Assembly (NCBI RefSeq): GCF_000813145.1
Contig: NZ_BAZF01000020.1
Coordinates: 1-64,000, forward strand
Source: Geobacter sp. OR-1
GTDB lineage: Bacteria; Desulfobacterota; Desulfuromonadia; Geobacterales; DSM-12255
DNA length: 64,000 nt
Reading direction: 5' to 3'
The notes beneath the pieces were generated by a model. The model was not told the origin of the DNA. It saw only the letters and a list, made by a program, of their open reading frames with translations, and made no database searches. Below are positions 28,452 through 37,638 of this stretch, in pieces; the stretch's first letter is position 1; each line of letters starts with the position of its first letter. The translations under genes and the position numbers were made by a program.

Positions 28452-30020
28452 CTACCTGACGCTCTTCCCACCGGCGTCAAGCCAGGCATCGCTGACCCGG
28501 ATGACGCCGTGCCTGACGTTCTCGATCCCCTTGACCTGCGGCTTGGCAATGACATGAAAGCGCCGGCCGCCTCCGTAGAGGAAGACCGCGTCTTCGTTGA
28601 TCAACCTGGCAACGCCGCAGAGTGCCTTATCCCGTTCCTTTCGGTTGGTACTTAGCTGCTGGGTCGTCAGCAGTTCATCCATCTTCGGGTTCCGGTACCG
28701 GCCGAAATTCTGCTTGCTGTCGGAGTACAGATTGGCCATGAGAAAAGGTCCCATGTCGTCAAAATCCATCATCTTCCAGCCGGAGATCTGGTAGTCGCCG
28801 GCGATCCCCCGCTTTGCCAGCTGTCCTTCGGCCAGGGGGGTGAGCCTGAGCGTAACACCGATCTCCTTGAAGAGCCGCTGCATGATCTCGCCGGCCTCTT
28901 TGCCCCGCAGCGTATTGGTGTGGATCATCTCCAGGTTGACCGGCTTGCCGTACTCGGCAATCAGCTTCCTGGCCTTGGCCGGATCGTACCCCCGGTAAGC
29001 TGAATCGCCGCAGGAAAGCAGCCCGCCGAACGGGTCCTTCGCCAACGGCAGGGTCCCCTTGTAATCCGCCTTGACCAGGAGATCCTGGTTCCAGGCATGG
29101 GCAAGTGCCTGACGGACGCGGGCGTCGTCCAGAGGCGGTTTTGAGGTATTGAAGATGAAGTTGTACGCCCCGGCGGCTTCGCTGGTGTAGATCCGGAGGG
29201 AGCGGTCTTGACGGGCCTGCAGTATGCTCGCCCCCCTATCAGTCTGGATCACGTCGCTCTCGCCGGACTGCAGGCTGGCAAACCTGGCCTGCATATCCGG
29301 CATGGGGCGAAAGACCACGCTATCCAGGTGCCCTTTCCCCTTGCGCCAGTAGTTGGGGTTTCTGACCACCACCAGGCGGTCGTTGGCAAGCCACTCCTTG
29401 AACATGTACGGCCCGGTCCCCACTGGCGCCCGGTTTTGGGAGTCATCTTTCAGCGCTTTGGGTGAGGGAATGTACGCCGCAATGGCTTGGGGTGCGGACA
29501 GGGCGCTTTTGAATGCGGCCCAAGGGTGCTTCAGGTTGAAACGGACGGTGAACGCGTCCAGTTTCTGCACCGATTCGATCGGGCCAAAGGCGGTACGGGC
29601 GAAGAACCTGTTCTGCGGATCGAGGAGCCGTTGCCAGTGCCCGACCACGGCATCGGCATCAAACGGGGTACCGTCATGGAAGCGCACCCCTTTGCGCAGT
29701 TTGAGGGTCCAGCTCTTGCCATCCTTGGCCGGCTTGGCGGACAGGGCCAGTTCCGGCACCAGGTTCCCCTTGGCGTCCAGGTCGAACAGCCGCTCTTCCA
29801 CGGCCATGGCCACGCTCCGGTCGGCAAGACCCAGAAAATTTGCCTTCAGAGGATCGAACCCGCGGAATTCCAGTTCCATTCCGACCGTCAGGGTGCCGCC
29901 CGGCTTGGGGCCGGGCCCGGGCGCGCAAATGCCGGTCCCGGAACTATTCAGCACGAAGATCATTGTCACTGCTGCTACCGCTAGCATGATGCGCAGATAA
30001 CCCGGCCGTCTGGTACCCAT
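28452..30020 (-). CDS. Extracellular solute-binding protein, family 5 (DppA/NikA-like)
   Basis: 522 residues from ATG 30020, which has GGGAGG 7 bases upstream; an ATG at 30035 lacks a site. Signal peptide about 1-35. Family-5 wording: PKPGGTLTVGMELEFRGFDP, WTLKLRKGVRFHDGTPFDAD, and GTGPYMFKEWLANDRLVVVR. It delivers peptides, opines, nickel complexes or other ligands to the ABC permeases. First structural gene of the operon and next to a TetR-type gene. Confidence 0.9.
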   Translation of the reverse strand: MGTRRPGYLRIMLAVAAVTMIFVLNSSGTGICAPGPGPKPGGTLTVGMELEFRGFDPLKANFLGLADRSVAMAVEERLFDLDAKGNLVPELALSAKPAKDGKSWTLKLRKGVRFHDGTPFDADAVVGHWQRLLDPQNRFFARTAFGPIESVQKLDAFTVRFNLKHPWAAFKSALSAPQAIAAYIPSPKALKDDSQNRAPVGTGPYMFKEWLANDRLVVVRNPNYWRKGKGHLDSVVFRPMPDMQARFASLQSGESDVIQTDRGASILQARQDRSLRIYTSEAAGAYNFIFNTSKPPLDDARVRQALAHAWNQDLLVKADYKGTLPLAKDPFGGLLSCGDSAYRGYDPAKARKLIAEYGKPVNLEMIHTNTLRGKEAGEIMQRLFKEIGVTLRLTPLAEGQLAKRGIAGDYQISGWKMMDFDDMGPFLMANLYSDSKQNFGRYRNPKMDELLTTQQLSTNRKERDKALCGVARLINEDAVFLYGGGRRFHVIAKPQVKGIENVRHGVIRVSDAWLDAGGKSVR

Positions 30021-30064
30021 TTGAAACCTCCCCATTATGGTATCGATCCTTACTTGTTACTTAT

Positions 30065-30643
30065 TTAAGCCCGGAACTGCAGCATGAACCCGTCGTAGAT
30101 CGCCTTGCTTGTCCGGCGGATGAACTCCTCGGTGTCGAGCCCCTTGTCTTTGAGGAAATTTTCGTCCCGGTTCAGCCAGAACGCCAGGCGCTGGGCAAAC
30201 ATCATCCGCGACAGCCTGATCATCTTGAACTCCATCTCGCTTAAACCTGCAAACAGCGGATAATCGGCCAACAGTTCGTCGATATATTTCACCAGCTCCA
30301 TGCCGAGATTTTTTTGCTGCTCAATGTTTCTCCCGTCCCCCAGGCAGCGGTAAAGGTGCTTCTCCTCCACGGCAAAATTGACATAGCTGATCGCCTGGTC
30401 GATCCATTTGTCGCCGGTCCTGTCCACCAGGAGGCAGGCTTTCATAAGCGCCATGGCTCTTATACAGACCTCGTCCTCCAGTTCCCGCACATTGGCAAAC
30501 TGGGAGTAGATCGGCATGGTGGAAGAATTGATGGCCCTGGCAACGGCCTGCACAGAAAAGCCGCTCCACCCCTGCTCCCGCACCAGCTGGAAAGCTGCCT
30601 CAACTATCTCTTCCTTGTTAAACTGGGCATTTCTCGGGGACAT
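30065..30643 (-). CDS. TetR/AcrR-family transcriptional regulator
   Basis: 192 residues. N-terminal helix-turn-helix: KEEIVEAAFQLVREQGWSGF followed by SVQAVARAINSSTMPIYSQF. The C-terminal part is the ligand-binding half and has no family label that I can name. It heads the operon, 45 bases before the binding-protein gene, and presumably represses the promoter carrying the twin TTATATAA elements at 30669-30689. Regulation of importer and exporter together by one small-molecule sensor is the likely arrangement. Confidence 0.9.
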   Translation of the reverse strand: MSPRNAQFNKEEIVEAAFQLVREQGWSGFSVQAVARAINSSTMPIYSQFANVRELEDEVCIRAMALMKACLLVDRTGDKWIDQAISYVNFAVEEKHLYRCLGDGRNIEQQKNLGMELVKYIDELLADYPLFAGLSEMEFKMIRLSRMMFAQRLAFWLNRDENFLKDKGLDTEEFIRRTSKAIYDGFMLQFRA

Positions 30644-30668
30644 ACGCGCTCCTCATTAGATAATTCGG

Positions 30669-30689
30669 TTATATAATGCTTTTATATAA
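30669..30689 (-). promoter_or_regulatory. Putative TetR-type operator and promoter region
   Basis: Two copies of the self-complementary TTATATAA, at 30669-30676 and 30682-30689, start 13 bp apart, 26 bases before the regulator gene. The symmetry suits a dimeric TetR protein. The sequence is AT-rich and may also contain the -10 region. Nothing else is recognisable between 30644 and 30870. Confidence 0.45.
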
Positions 30690-30870
30690 TATCGTTATTT
30701 ATTGTCAAGCGAAAAAATCTGCAGTGGTTATGTGTGACGGAGGAATTCGTGCCGACATCATAGTCAAGGAGAGCACAGACTACATAAGCGGAAGTGGAAC
30801 TGTCTAACCTTCCGCAAATATATGTAGTTATCCGGCGCAGCAGGCTTTGGAGAAGAAATGGCCCGATTTC

Positions 30871-32271
30871 TCAAGAAGGTGGAGGAGTGACCAGAAGCTG
30901 CAGCGCCTCGGCCAGGGGCGGCAGATCGTTCTCCTGAAGGGTGCGCAGATCAAGCAGGTAGCGGTCGCGGTAGATCCGCCCCAGAACCGGCACCCGCCCA
31001 CTCCTTAATGCCTGGTCGATCGCCTGGGCGGACAGGCCTTCAGCCGTTACGGCGATGAGAACCGTCGGCAGATCGAGCAGCGGCAGCGCGCCGCCGCCGA
31101 CCTGGGAACTCCCCTCCTGCAGCGCAAGCGTAACCGAGACAGGGATCTTCCCCCGGAGACGACGGAGCCAGCTCTGCCCTTTTTTCATGAGGTCGGCAGG
31201 TTGGAGCGTCAGCATCCGCAAGGTGGGGATCTCGGCGACCGCCTGCCGCTCATCGCGGTACAGCCTGAGAGTTGCCTCCAGCCCGGCCAGGGTGAGCTTG
31301 TCGATGCGAATCGCCCGTAGCAGCGGGTGGCGGCGCAGTTTGTCGATAATCGACCTCTTCCCCAGGATGATCCCGGCCTGCGGCCCGCCGAGCATCTTGT
31401 CCCCGCTGCAGGTGATGATGTCGGCGCCGCTACGCACGTATTCGTTTATGGTCGGCTCGCCGGAAATGCCGTACAACGACAGATCGAGCAGCAAGCCACT
31501 GCCGATGTCTGCCATAACCGGAATGCCCTGCTCGCTCCCAAGGGCGACCAACTCTTCGATGCTCACCTCTGCTGTAAAACCGACTACTGCATAATTGCTG
31601 GTATGTACCTTGAGAAGCAGGCCGGTCTCAGCAGTCATTGCCGACCGGTAGTCTTTCAGATGGGTCCGGTTGGTGGCGCCTACTTCGCGAAGGAGGCAAC
31701 CGCTCTGGCGCATCACGTCCGGGATCCGGAACGCACCGCCGATCTCGACCAGCTCCCCGCGGGAAACCACGACCTCCCGCCCGGCCGCCATCCCCGAAAG
31801 GGCAAGCAGTACGGCTGCCGCGTTGTTGTTGACCACAATGGCGGCCTCGGCGCCGGTCAGCTCACACAGCAACCCCTCCAGGTGGCTGTAACGCTCCCCC
31901 CGCTCACCGGTCGTCAAATCGATCTCAAGATTGCTGTAATGTCCGGCAACAGTGGCTATCTGCTCACAGGCAGACCTGGCAAGCAGGGAACGCCCCAGGT
32001 TGGTGTGGATGACCACTCCGGAACCGTTGATCACGGTCCGGAGACTGCTGCTGGAGAGGCGGTCCAGCTCCACACTCACTAAGGCGATCAGGCCGTCTTC
32101 CCCGATCTTTTCCCGCAGCACCCCGTTGACCGACTCCTGTCTGAGCCTATCGAGCGTATTCCGGATGGCCTGCAGCACCAGCGGCCTGGGATGCTTCACC
32201 AAAAACGCCGCTACCTGCGGCCAGGCCAGCAATTTGTCCACTTTGGGGATTCGGCTTAACTCATTTCCCAT
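30871..32271 (-). CDS. selA: L-seryl-tRNA(Sec) selenium transferase
   Basis: 466 residues, full length. It is a PLP enzyme that turns Ser-tRNA(Sec) into Sec-tRNA(Sec) using selenophosphate. The PLP lysine is Lys292 in CSGDKMLGGPQAG. Other family blocks are INGSGVVIHTNLGRSLL, RYSHLEGLLCELTGAEAAIV and VNNNAAAVLLAL. Divergent from yedF and close to tRNA-Sec; selB lies 15 kb away in this window. With these genes the cell can make selenoproteins. Confidence 0.95.
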   Translation of the reverse strand: MGNELSRIPKVDKLLAWPQVAAFLVKHPRPLVLQAIRNTLDRLRQESVNGVLREKIGEDGLIALVSVELDRLSSSSLRTVINGSGVVIHTNLGRSLLARSACEQIATVAGHYSNLEIDLTTGERGERYSHLEGLLCELTGAEAAIVVNNNAAAVLLALSGMAAGREVVVSRGELVEIGGAFRIPDVMRQSGCLLREVGATNRTHLKDYRSAMTAETGLLLKVHTSNYAVVGFTAEVSIEELVALGSEQGIPVMADIGSGLLLDLSLYGISGEPTINEYVRSGADIITCSGDKMLGGPQAGIILGKRSIIDKLRRHPLLRAIRIDKLTLAGLEATLRLYRDERQAVAEIPTLRMLTLQPADLMKKGQSWLRRLRGKIPVSVTLALQEGSSQVGGGALPLLDLPTVLIAVTAEGLSAQAIDQALRSGRVPVLGRIYRDRYLLDLRTLQENDLPPLAEALQLLVTPPPS

Positions 32272-32420
32272 GATCCGCTCCTGAAAAAAAACTGCCGTCC
32301 TGGCCGGCCAGTATGTTATAAATAACCACTACGCCACCGCAGCCGCAAGGCGCGAACAAATAATACCACAGGCAACCGCCTGAGGCTCTAATTCTGACCT
32401 AAAAAACAGCTGGAGAACAG

Positions 32421-33008
32421 ATGAAGACCATTGACTGCAGGAACATGGCCTGCCCGGCCCCGGTAGTGACAACCAAAAAGGCGCTTGAGGAATCGGGCGA
32501 CGGCGAGATCGAACTGCTGGTAGACACAGGCGCAGCCCGGGAAAACGTCACGCGCTTTCTGCAGAACCGCGGCTACCAGGTTGCGGAGACCGAATTGGAG
32601 CAAGGCTTTGCCCTGCGGGTCAACAAGGGTGCGAATACGATACCGGTCCGTACTCAAGCCACGCAGAAGAGCGGAGAGACCGTCATCCTCGTGACTTCCG
32701 ACAGGCTGGGGGACGGCCCGGAAGAGCTGGGAAAACTGCTGATGAAGAACTTCATCATCACCCTGCTCGAACTCCCGGATCTCCCGTCACGGATGTTTTT
32801 CCTCAACACTGCCATCCACCTCACCACCGAAGGCTCGGAAGTGGTGGAACCGCTGCAGAAGCTGGCCGACATGGGAGTCGAGATCTTCTCCTGCGGTCTC
32901 TGCCTTGACTTTTTCCATAAAAAGGAGAAACTCAGGGTCGGTAGCGTGACAAACATGTACAACAGCGCCGAAGCCCTGCTGGCTGCCGGTTCCGTTATCA
33001 AGCTGTAA
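32421..33008 (+). CDS. yedF: Selenium metabolism protein YedF (TusA-like plus DsrE-like)
   Basis: 195 residues. The N-terminal 75 residues are a TusA/SirA domain with the motif CRNMACPAPVVTTKKALEE; the C-terminal part (about 90-195) is DsrE-like with FLNTAIHLTTEGSEVVEPLQ and a CGLCLDFF pair. This fusion is the YedF family, which follows selenium metabolism across genomes. It probably handles activated sulfur or selenium. It ends 9 bases before tRNA-Sec, in line with co-expression with the Sec machinery. Confidence 0.92.
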   Translation: MKTIDCRNMACPAPVVTTKKALEESGDGEIELLVDTGAARENVTRFLQNRGYQVAETELEQGFALRVNKGANTIPVRTQATQKSGETVILVTSDRLGDGPEELGKLLMKNFIITLLELPDLPSRMFFLNTAIHLTTEGSEVVEPLQKLADMGVEIFSCGLCLDFFHKKEKLRVGSVTNMYNSAEALLAAGSVIKL

Positions 33009-33017
33009 TCCCTTCCC

Positions 33018-33115
33018 GGAGGTACGTCGGTCGCTGGTGGGCCGCGCGGTCTTCAAAACCGTTGAGGGGGGTGAGAAGCCTCCCTGGTGGGTTCGATTCC
33101 CATGTGCCTCCGCCA
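33018..33115 (+). tRNA. selC: tRNA-Sec (anticodon UCA)
   Basis: 98 bases with an encoded CCA end. Acceptor strands GGAGGTAC / GTGCCTCC pair over 8 bp, as required for bacterial tRNA-Sec. The anticodon loop CTTCAAA in stem GCGGT/ACCGT gives anticodon TCA. A long variable arm (GGGGGG...CCTCCC) and the T loop GTTCGATTC are present. It reads in-frame UGA with SelB. selC is also a well-known integration site for mobile DNA, which matters for the IS remnant 131 bases downstream. Confidence 0.95.
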
Positions 33116-33152
33116 ACTTTTACCACATGCATTTAATTGTCCCTTGAAGCAA

Positions 33153-33175
33153 TTAGTGGCCACCGTTGCCACTAA
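33153..33175. other. Stem-loop downstream of tRNA-Sec
   Basis: TTAGTGGC / GCCACTAA, a perfect 8-bp inverted repeat with a 7-base loop, in the otherwise featureless 33116-33246 stretch. No T run follows. It may be a processing or termination structure or a piece of an integrated element. Confidence 0.4.
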
Positions 33176-33246
33176 CTACTTCAAAATATTTGTTGACACT
33201 TATTACTACAAAATTTGTGAGTGGTACTGGGTACGGACGGACGTGC

Positions 33247-33393
33247 TGTGAATTGGCCTGGGATTTTGACCCACCATCGGCACCCAAGGTTGACCCGCCC
33301 AAGATTGGTTTCAATTAAAAATTAGAAAGTTAACGATGTAGGTGGGTCACGGTTCAACGCCGATCAGGGGTCAAATTTGGATGCCGATTCACA
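33247..33393. mobile_element. 147-bp IS21-family-like remnant (terminal inverted repeats only)
   Basis: The left end TGTGAATTGGCCTGGGATTT and the right end, read on the other strand TGTGAATCGGCATCCAAATT, are imperfect inverted repeats that continue for about 35 bases with TTGACCC and ATCGGC in common. Such TGTnAATCGGC...TTGACCC ends are typical of IS21-like elements. No transposase remains, so it is an internally deleted copy or MITE. No target duplication is obvious. The right end sits exactly at the truncated start of a histidine kinase gene. Confidence 0.75.
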
Positions 33394-34750
33394 CTGGAAG
33401 ATGTCCCGGTTGAGAGACATTGCGGAACAAGTCATAGATGACGGCATACCACGCAGCGTTGAAGCAGTTCTGCACACCAGTTTCGGGAAAGAAGTGCCGG
33501 TAACGTACCAATGTTCCCGGTTCATTGTCCGCGACCGTCTGAACCTCCTGGTCATAGGCCGTGACATCTCCGATGAAAAGAGACTGGCCGCAGAGAAGAA
33601 AAAGATCGAAGAGCAGATGCTTCATGCCCAGAAGCTTGAAAGCATGGGTGTCCTGGCCGGCGGTATAGCCCACGACTTCAACAACATCCTGACTGCCATT
33701 ATCGGCAACGCCGATCTTGCGTTAATGCGCCTCAACCCCGAGTCCCCGGTTCTTGAAAACCTGCACCGGATTGAAAAAGCCGCCGGGCGCGCCTCAGACC
33801 TCGCAAAGCAGATGCTCGCCTACTCCGGGAAAGGACGGTTCGTTATTGAGAGTATCGACATGAACCGTCTCGTTGAAGAGATGCTTCATATGCTTGAGGT
33901 CTCCATTTCAAAGAAGGCCGTACTAAAGCTCAATCTGCACCAACCGCTGCCGACAGTTGAGGCCGACGCCACGCAAATACGCCAGGTTATAATGAATCTG
34001 GTTATAAATGCCTCTGAGGCAATCGGTGAAAAAAGCGGCATAATCGCCATAACCTCCGGGTGTATGGAGTGCGACCGGAACTACCTCAAAGATGTCTGGC
34101 TTGACGATAACTTGAGCGACGGTCTTTATGTATCTCTGGAAATTGCCGACACCGGTTGCGGCATGAACAAAGATACCTTTTCCAAGATCTTTGACCCGTT
34201 TTTCACCACCAAGTTCACCGGACGCGGGCTCGGAATGGCGGCAGTTCTTGGCATAGTAAGAGGACACAAGGGCGCCATAAAGGTGTACAGTGAACCGGGG
34301 AAAGGCTCTTCGTTCAAGATACTGTTACCGGCCGGCGGCAAGCCGGAGGAAACATGCAAAATCGGCAGCGACACCACTGAATGGAAAGGTAGCGGAACTG
34401 TCCTGCTTGTTGATGATGAAGAGACAATCCGAGCCCTTGGCACTGAGATGTTACGAGAGCTCGGCTTCGATGTCGTAACAGCGGAAGACGGCAGGGACGC
34501 GATTGCAGTATTCAGCGGCCGTGACGATATCAGCTTTGTCATTCTCGACCTTACCATGCCTCACATGGACGGGGAGCAGGCCTTCAGGGAGCTCAGGCGT
34601 ATAAATCCCTCAATCAAGGTCATCATGTCGAGCGGTTACAACGAACAGGAAGTCACGCAAAAATTTGTCGGCAAAGGGCTGGCCGGATTTATCCAGAAGC
34701 CGTACAAGCTCTCGATGATCAGAGACGTCTTTAGGAACATGTCGAAATAG
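33377..34750 (+). CDS. Hybrid histidine kinase with C-terminal receiver, 5'-truncated by the IS remnant
   Basis: The frame opens with a TTG inside the IS21-like end, and true kinase sequence begins only after 33393 with the second half of a PAS domain (VPVTYQCSRFIVRDRLNLLV). The rest is intact: phosphoacceptor box LAGGIAHDFNNILTAIIGN, HATPase domain (NLVINASEAIGE, DTGCGMNK, GRGLGMAAVLGIV), and a receiver domain with VDDEET and phospho-Asp in VILDLTMPHMDG. The missing N-terminus and sensor suggest the gene is no longer properly expressed or sensing. The lost part is not in this window. Confidence 0.82.
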   Translation: MDADSHWKMSRLRDIAEQVIDDGIPRSVEAVLHTSFGKEVPVTYQCSRFIVRDRLNLLVIGRDISDEKRLAAEKKKIEEQMLHAQKLESMGVLAGGIAHDFNNILTAIIGNADLALMRLNPESPVLENLHRIEKAAGRASDLAKQMLAYSGKGRFVIESIDMNRLVEEMLHMLEVSISKKAVLKLNLHQPLPTVEADATQIRQVIMNLVINASEAIGEKSGIIAITSGCMECDRNYLKDVWLDDNLSDGLYVSLEIADTGCGMNKDTFSKIFDPFFTTKFTGRGLGMAAVLGIVRGHKGAIKVYSEPGKGSSFKILLPAGGKPEETCKIGSDTTEWKGSGTVLLVDDEETIRALGTEMLRELGFDVVTAEDGRDAIAVFSGRDDISFVILDLTMPHMDGEQAFRELRRINPSIKVIMSSGYNEQEVTQKFVGKGLAGFIQKPYKLSMIRDVFRNMSK

Positions 34751-34851
34751 ATTTACATCCAACACGCTCAAGCAGCCGCAGACAAGAACGATGAGATAAC
34801 CGGCCAGTTGCAGGCTGCATAGAACATCTATGGTTGAATTACGGAGAAATA

Positions 34852-35154
34852 GTGAAGAAACCGGTTTATACGTGGGATGGGGATACCTTGGTACTCAACA
34901 TTCTTGGCACCCCTAATGCCAAACGGGATGCCATCGGAAAGATGAAGGGGCACCAACTCTGTGTCAGCGTGACGGCAGTCCCCCGTGCCGGCCGGGCAAC
35001 CGACCATATGGTGCGATTTCTTGCTGATGAATTTGGGGTGTCCGTAAGCGATATTCAGGTTGTGTTCGGACGGATGAATGTCAACAAACAGTTGCGGATC
35101 AAGGCACCGAAACGGTTGCCGGCAATCCTTGGACAGCAGGATCTTGACCTCTAA
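34852..35154 (+). CDS. DUF167 / UPF0235 (YggU-like) protein
   Basis: 100 residues from GTG 34852, which follows ACGGAG by 5 bases; a TTG at 34834 is less likely. Segments VLNILGTPNAKRDAIGK, AVPRAGRATDHMVRFLADEF and NKQLRIK are the YggU family pattern (alpha/beta fold, unknown role, often beside cell-wall or proline genes). Here it stands alone between a kinase and a small Cys protein. Confidence 0.82.
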   Translation: MKKPVYTWDGDTLVLNILGTPNAKRDAIGKMKGHQLCVSVTAVPRAGRATDHMVRFLADEFGVSVSDIQVVFGRMNVNKQLRIKAPKRLPAILGQQDLDL

Positions 35155-35256
35155 CCCCTTCTTACTTCAAGCAAGGCCGTCAAGCATTGCGTACGTTCAT
35201 GACTGTGGCTATACTTTATTCAGAGGATACAATCCAAGCAAAGAATGGAGGACGTC

Positions 35257-35424
35257 ATGGCGTGCAATATCGAACAACACAAAATGCACATGTGTGCTCT
35301 CAAGGCAGAGAACAGCAATGAGTGCATAAAGAGCCTCTCCGACAAACCGACCGTTGTCTGCGGAAACTGCGGTGCTAAAGCCAACAGTCCCGACAACGTC
35401 TGCGCTCCTCAGAAACTGACCTGA
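35257..35424 (+). CDS. Small Cys-rich protein, possible zinc ribbon
   Basis: 55 residues. A GGAGG ribosome-binding site lies 6 bases before the ATG and a clear terminator follows, so it is a real gene. Cysteines: MAC, HMC, NEC, then VCGNCGAKA and VCAP. The CGNC pair suggests zinc or Fe-S binding. No signal peptide, so probably cytoplasmic. I do not recognise a named family. Confidence 0.75.
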   Translation: MACNIEQHKMHMCALKAENSNECIKSLSDKPTVVCGNCGAKANSPDNVCAPQKLT

Positions 35425-35450
35425 CGGCAGTTCAACCTGCCATTAACCAC

Positions 35451-35482
35451 AAAAGGCGGCCTAATCGGTCGCCTTTTTGTTT
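35451..35482 (+). terminator. Intrinsic terminator of the small Cys-rich gene
   Basis: AAAAGGCGGCC-TAATC-GGTCGCCTTTTTG: a 7-bp stem with one G-T pair extended by A-T pairs, followed by TTTTTGTTT. Confidence 0.88.
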
Positions 35483-35528
35483 CTGACAGCAGCAATCTAA
35501 AAACATCCGTGCGTTACTACCCTGCTCC

Positions 35529-37638
35529 CTATTTCAGCTCCCACGCAGTCAGTTCGGCAATACTGTGCTGGAACTTGCGCCTGGTTTCACGGATGACGAA
35601 CGGTACATCGCGCGGCGCGCCGAGCATACGAAAATGGGGCGCCAACGCCTCTTTCAGCCCATCCAGGGTCCAGACCGGCTCACCGCTGTCGCGGTAGCCA
35701 CCCAGCCACTCCTCTTTCTTGGTAAACTCCTCCAGCCAGGTATAGGGCGAGGTGATCACCAGGAGGCCACCGGGGTTCAGCCGCTCATGAATGGTGGACA
35801 GGAATTTGCGCGGCGAATAGAGCCGGTCGATCAGGTTGGCAGCAAGCACCAGATCGTAGCCGGTAAACTTGCCCGGCAGATTGCAGGCATCGGCCTGATA
35901 GAAATCTACCTGCTCGCGGACCCCTGCCAGACCCAGTGCGGCCAGGTCGATCTCGTGGAATGAGACCACCTCACCCTCTTCGGCAAGTTCGTAGCGCAGA
36001 TACCCCTCTTCCTGCATCCGTGCCGCCAGCCGGAAAAAGCGGGTGGAGAAGTCCAGCCCCGTCACCCAGCTAAAACCGCCCCGGGCCAGCTCAAAGGATG
36101 CCCGCCCCACTGCACAGCCGAGATCGAGGGCATGTCCCTTGGGGCGGTCGGCCAGCAGCTCCAGGCAGATCCCGGCAACCGTTGCCGGGAAATTGCGGAC
36201 GTCGAAATGTTCCGGACCATAATGGGCGTCACAGTACTGGGCCGCCAGGGTATCGGTTTCGTACTGGTCCTGATGGATCTCGATCGGCGCCGCGCTCTCG
36301 ACGTAGCGGAACCCGGCATGCTGGAAAAAATGGCGGCGGAAGGCATAGCGCGAGTCCCGCGTCGCCTCGTTGCCGGTGGAAATCCACGAGCCTCCCTTGA
36401 TCAGGTTGTGCCTGGTATCAAAGGTGGGGGTGGAGAAATCGTCGTACCAGGGGTGGATCTCAAAGCCGTGGAACGGGTAGATCGGGGTTTCGGTCCACTG
36501 CCAGACATTCCCCAGCAGATCATAAAAATCACCGGTCTTGAACCGATCGATCGGACAGGACGATGCCCATTGCTCCAGGTTGATATTGCCCGGCGCTTGC
36601 TGCCAGTATGGTTGATCCGGAATATCGCAGAGATCGCGCAACCGGTTCCATTCGTCCTCGGTGGGGAGCCTGATCGCCAGCCCGGTCTGCGCCGCCTTCC
36701 AGTTGCAGAACGCCTTGGCCTCCAAATAATTGACCTCCACCGGCCAGTTCCACGGCATGTCGATCTCACTGGCCATGGTGCGCAGCTGCCAGCCATTCCC
36801 CTTCTTCAGCCAGAACAGCGGCTGCTCCGCCTGCTTGAATTCCCGCCAGTGCCACCCCTCGTCGGTCCACCACTGCTGCTCCCGGTAACAGCCTGCCTCG
36901 ACGAACCCCAGGAATTCCCGATTGGAGACCAGGTATTCGCTCGCCTTGAACCCGGCGACCTCGGCCTCATGGTTACCGTACTCGTTGTCCCAGCCATAGA
37001 GCGGATGGTTCCTCGGCTTGCCCAGCGCCACCTTCCCCCCGGCCACCGGCAGCAGCCGGTTGGCCGGCGGCTCCCCGGTTTTCCAGACAGATCTCCCAGT
37101 CCGGCAGCTGCACCACCTGATCGATCGGGAGCTGGCGGATCAGCACCGATGAGGTCTCCAGGTGAATCCGTTCATGCTCGATCCCCATCATGATCCCCCA
37201 CCAGGGAGATTCCCAGGTGATCGGGAGCGAAAGCGGCAGCTTCCGGATCAGCCCGTCCACAAGCTCGCGGGCCTGGTCACGGTACGCCTTTACCTGTTGG
37301 CGGGTCGGCCAGTTGTAATGCCGCTCGTCCAGGTCGTCCCACGACATCTCATCAACACCCACGGCAAACATCGACTCGTAGCTGGGATTGATCCGCTGTT
37401 CAATGACCCGGGCAATGGTCAGCTTGTTGATGAAAAAGGTGGCGGTGTGGCCGAAGTAGAAGATCAGCGGGTGGCGCAGCCGGTCCGCCCGCAGGTAAAA
37501 GGTGTCGTCATACTTGAGGGTGTCGTACAGTTTTTCGTCGATGTCGAAAGTTTGATGAAAATAGTTGAGAATTTCAGCCCGCTTCTGCTCGGGATCCCCT
37601 TCGGCCAGAATTATGGTTTTTGTTGCGCGCTGTTTCAT
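35529..37638 (-). pseudogene. ovoA: 5-histidylcysteine sulfoxide synthase / methyltransferase OvoA, frameshifted
   Basis: OvoA is an iron enzyme of ovothiol synthesis that joins cysteine sulfur to histidine; its fused methyltransferase domain methylates the product. From ATG 37638 (GGGAG upstream) the DinB-like domain is clear, with the iron motif HERIHLE (HxxxHxE). The formylglycine-synthase-like domain (GNVWQWTETPIYPFHGFE; GGSWISTGNEATRDSRY) and the methyltransferase (ALDLGCAVGRASFELARG) continue in another frame after about 37062-37078. A one-base extra G, or two missing bases, in the GGGGAGCCGCCGG stretch accounts for it. Repaired, it is about 702 residues, the normal length. Whether the break is real is unknown. 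Confidence 0.85.

Noticed and set aside
33018-33400. Complete genomic island integrated at selC
   Set aside because: No integrase, no repeat of the tRNA 3' end and no target-site duplication are visible; only an IS remnant is supported.
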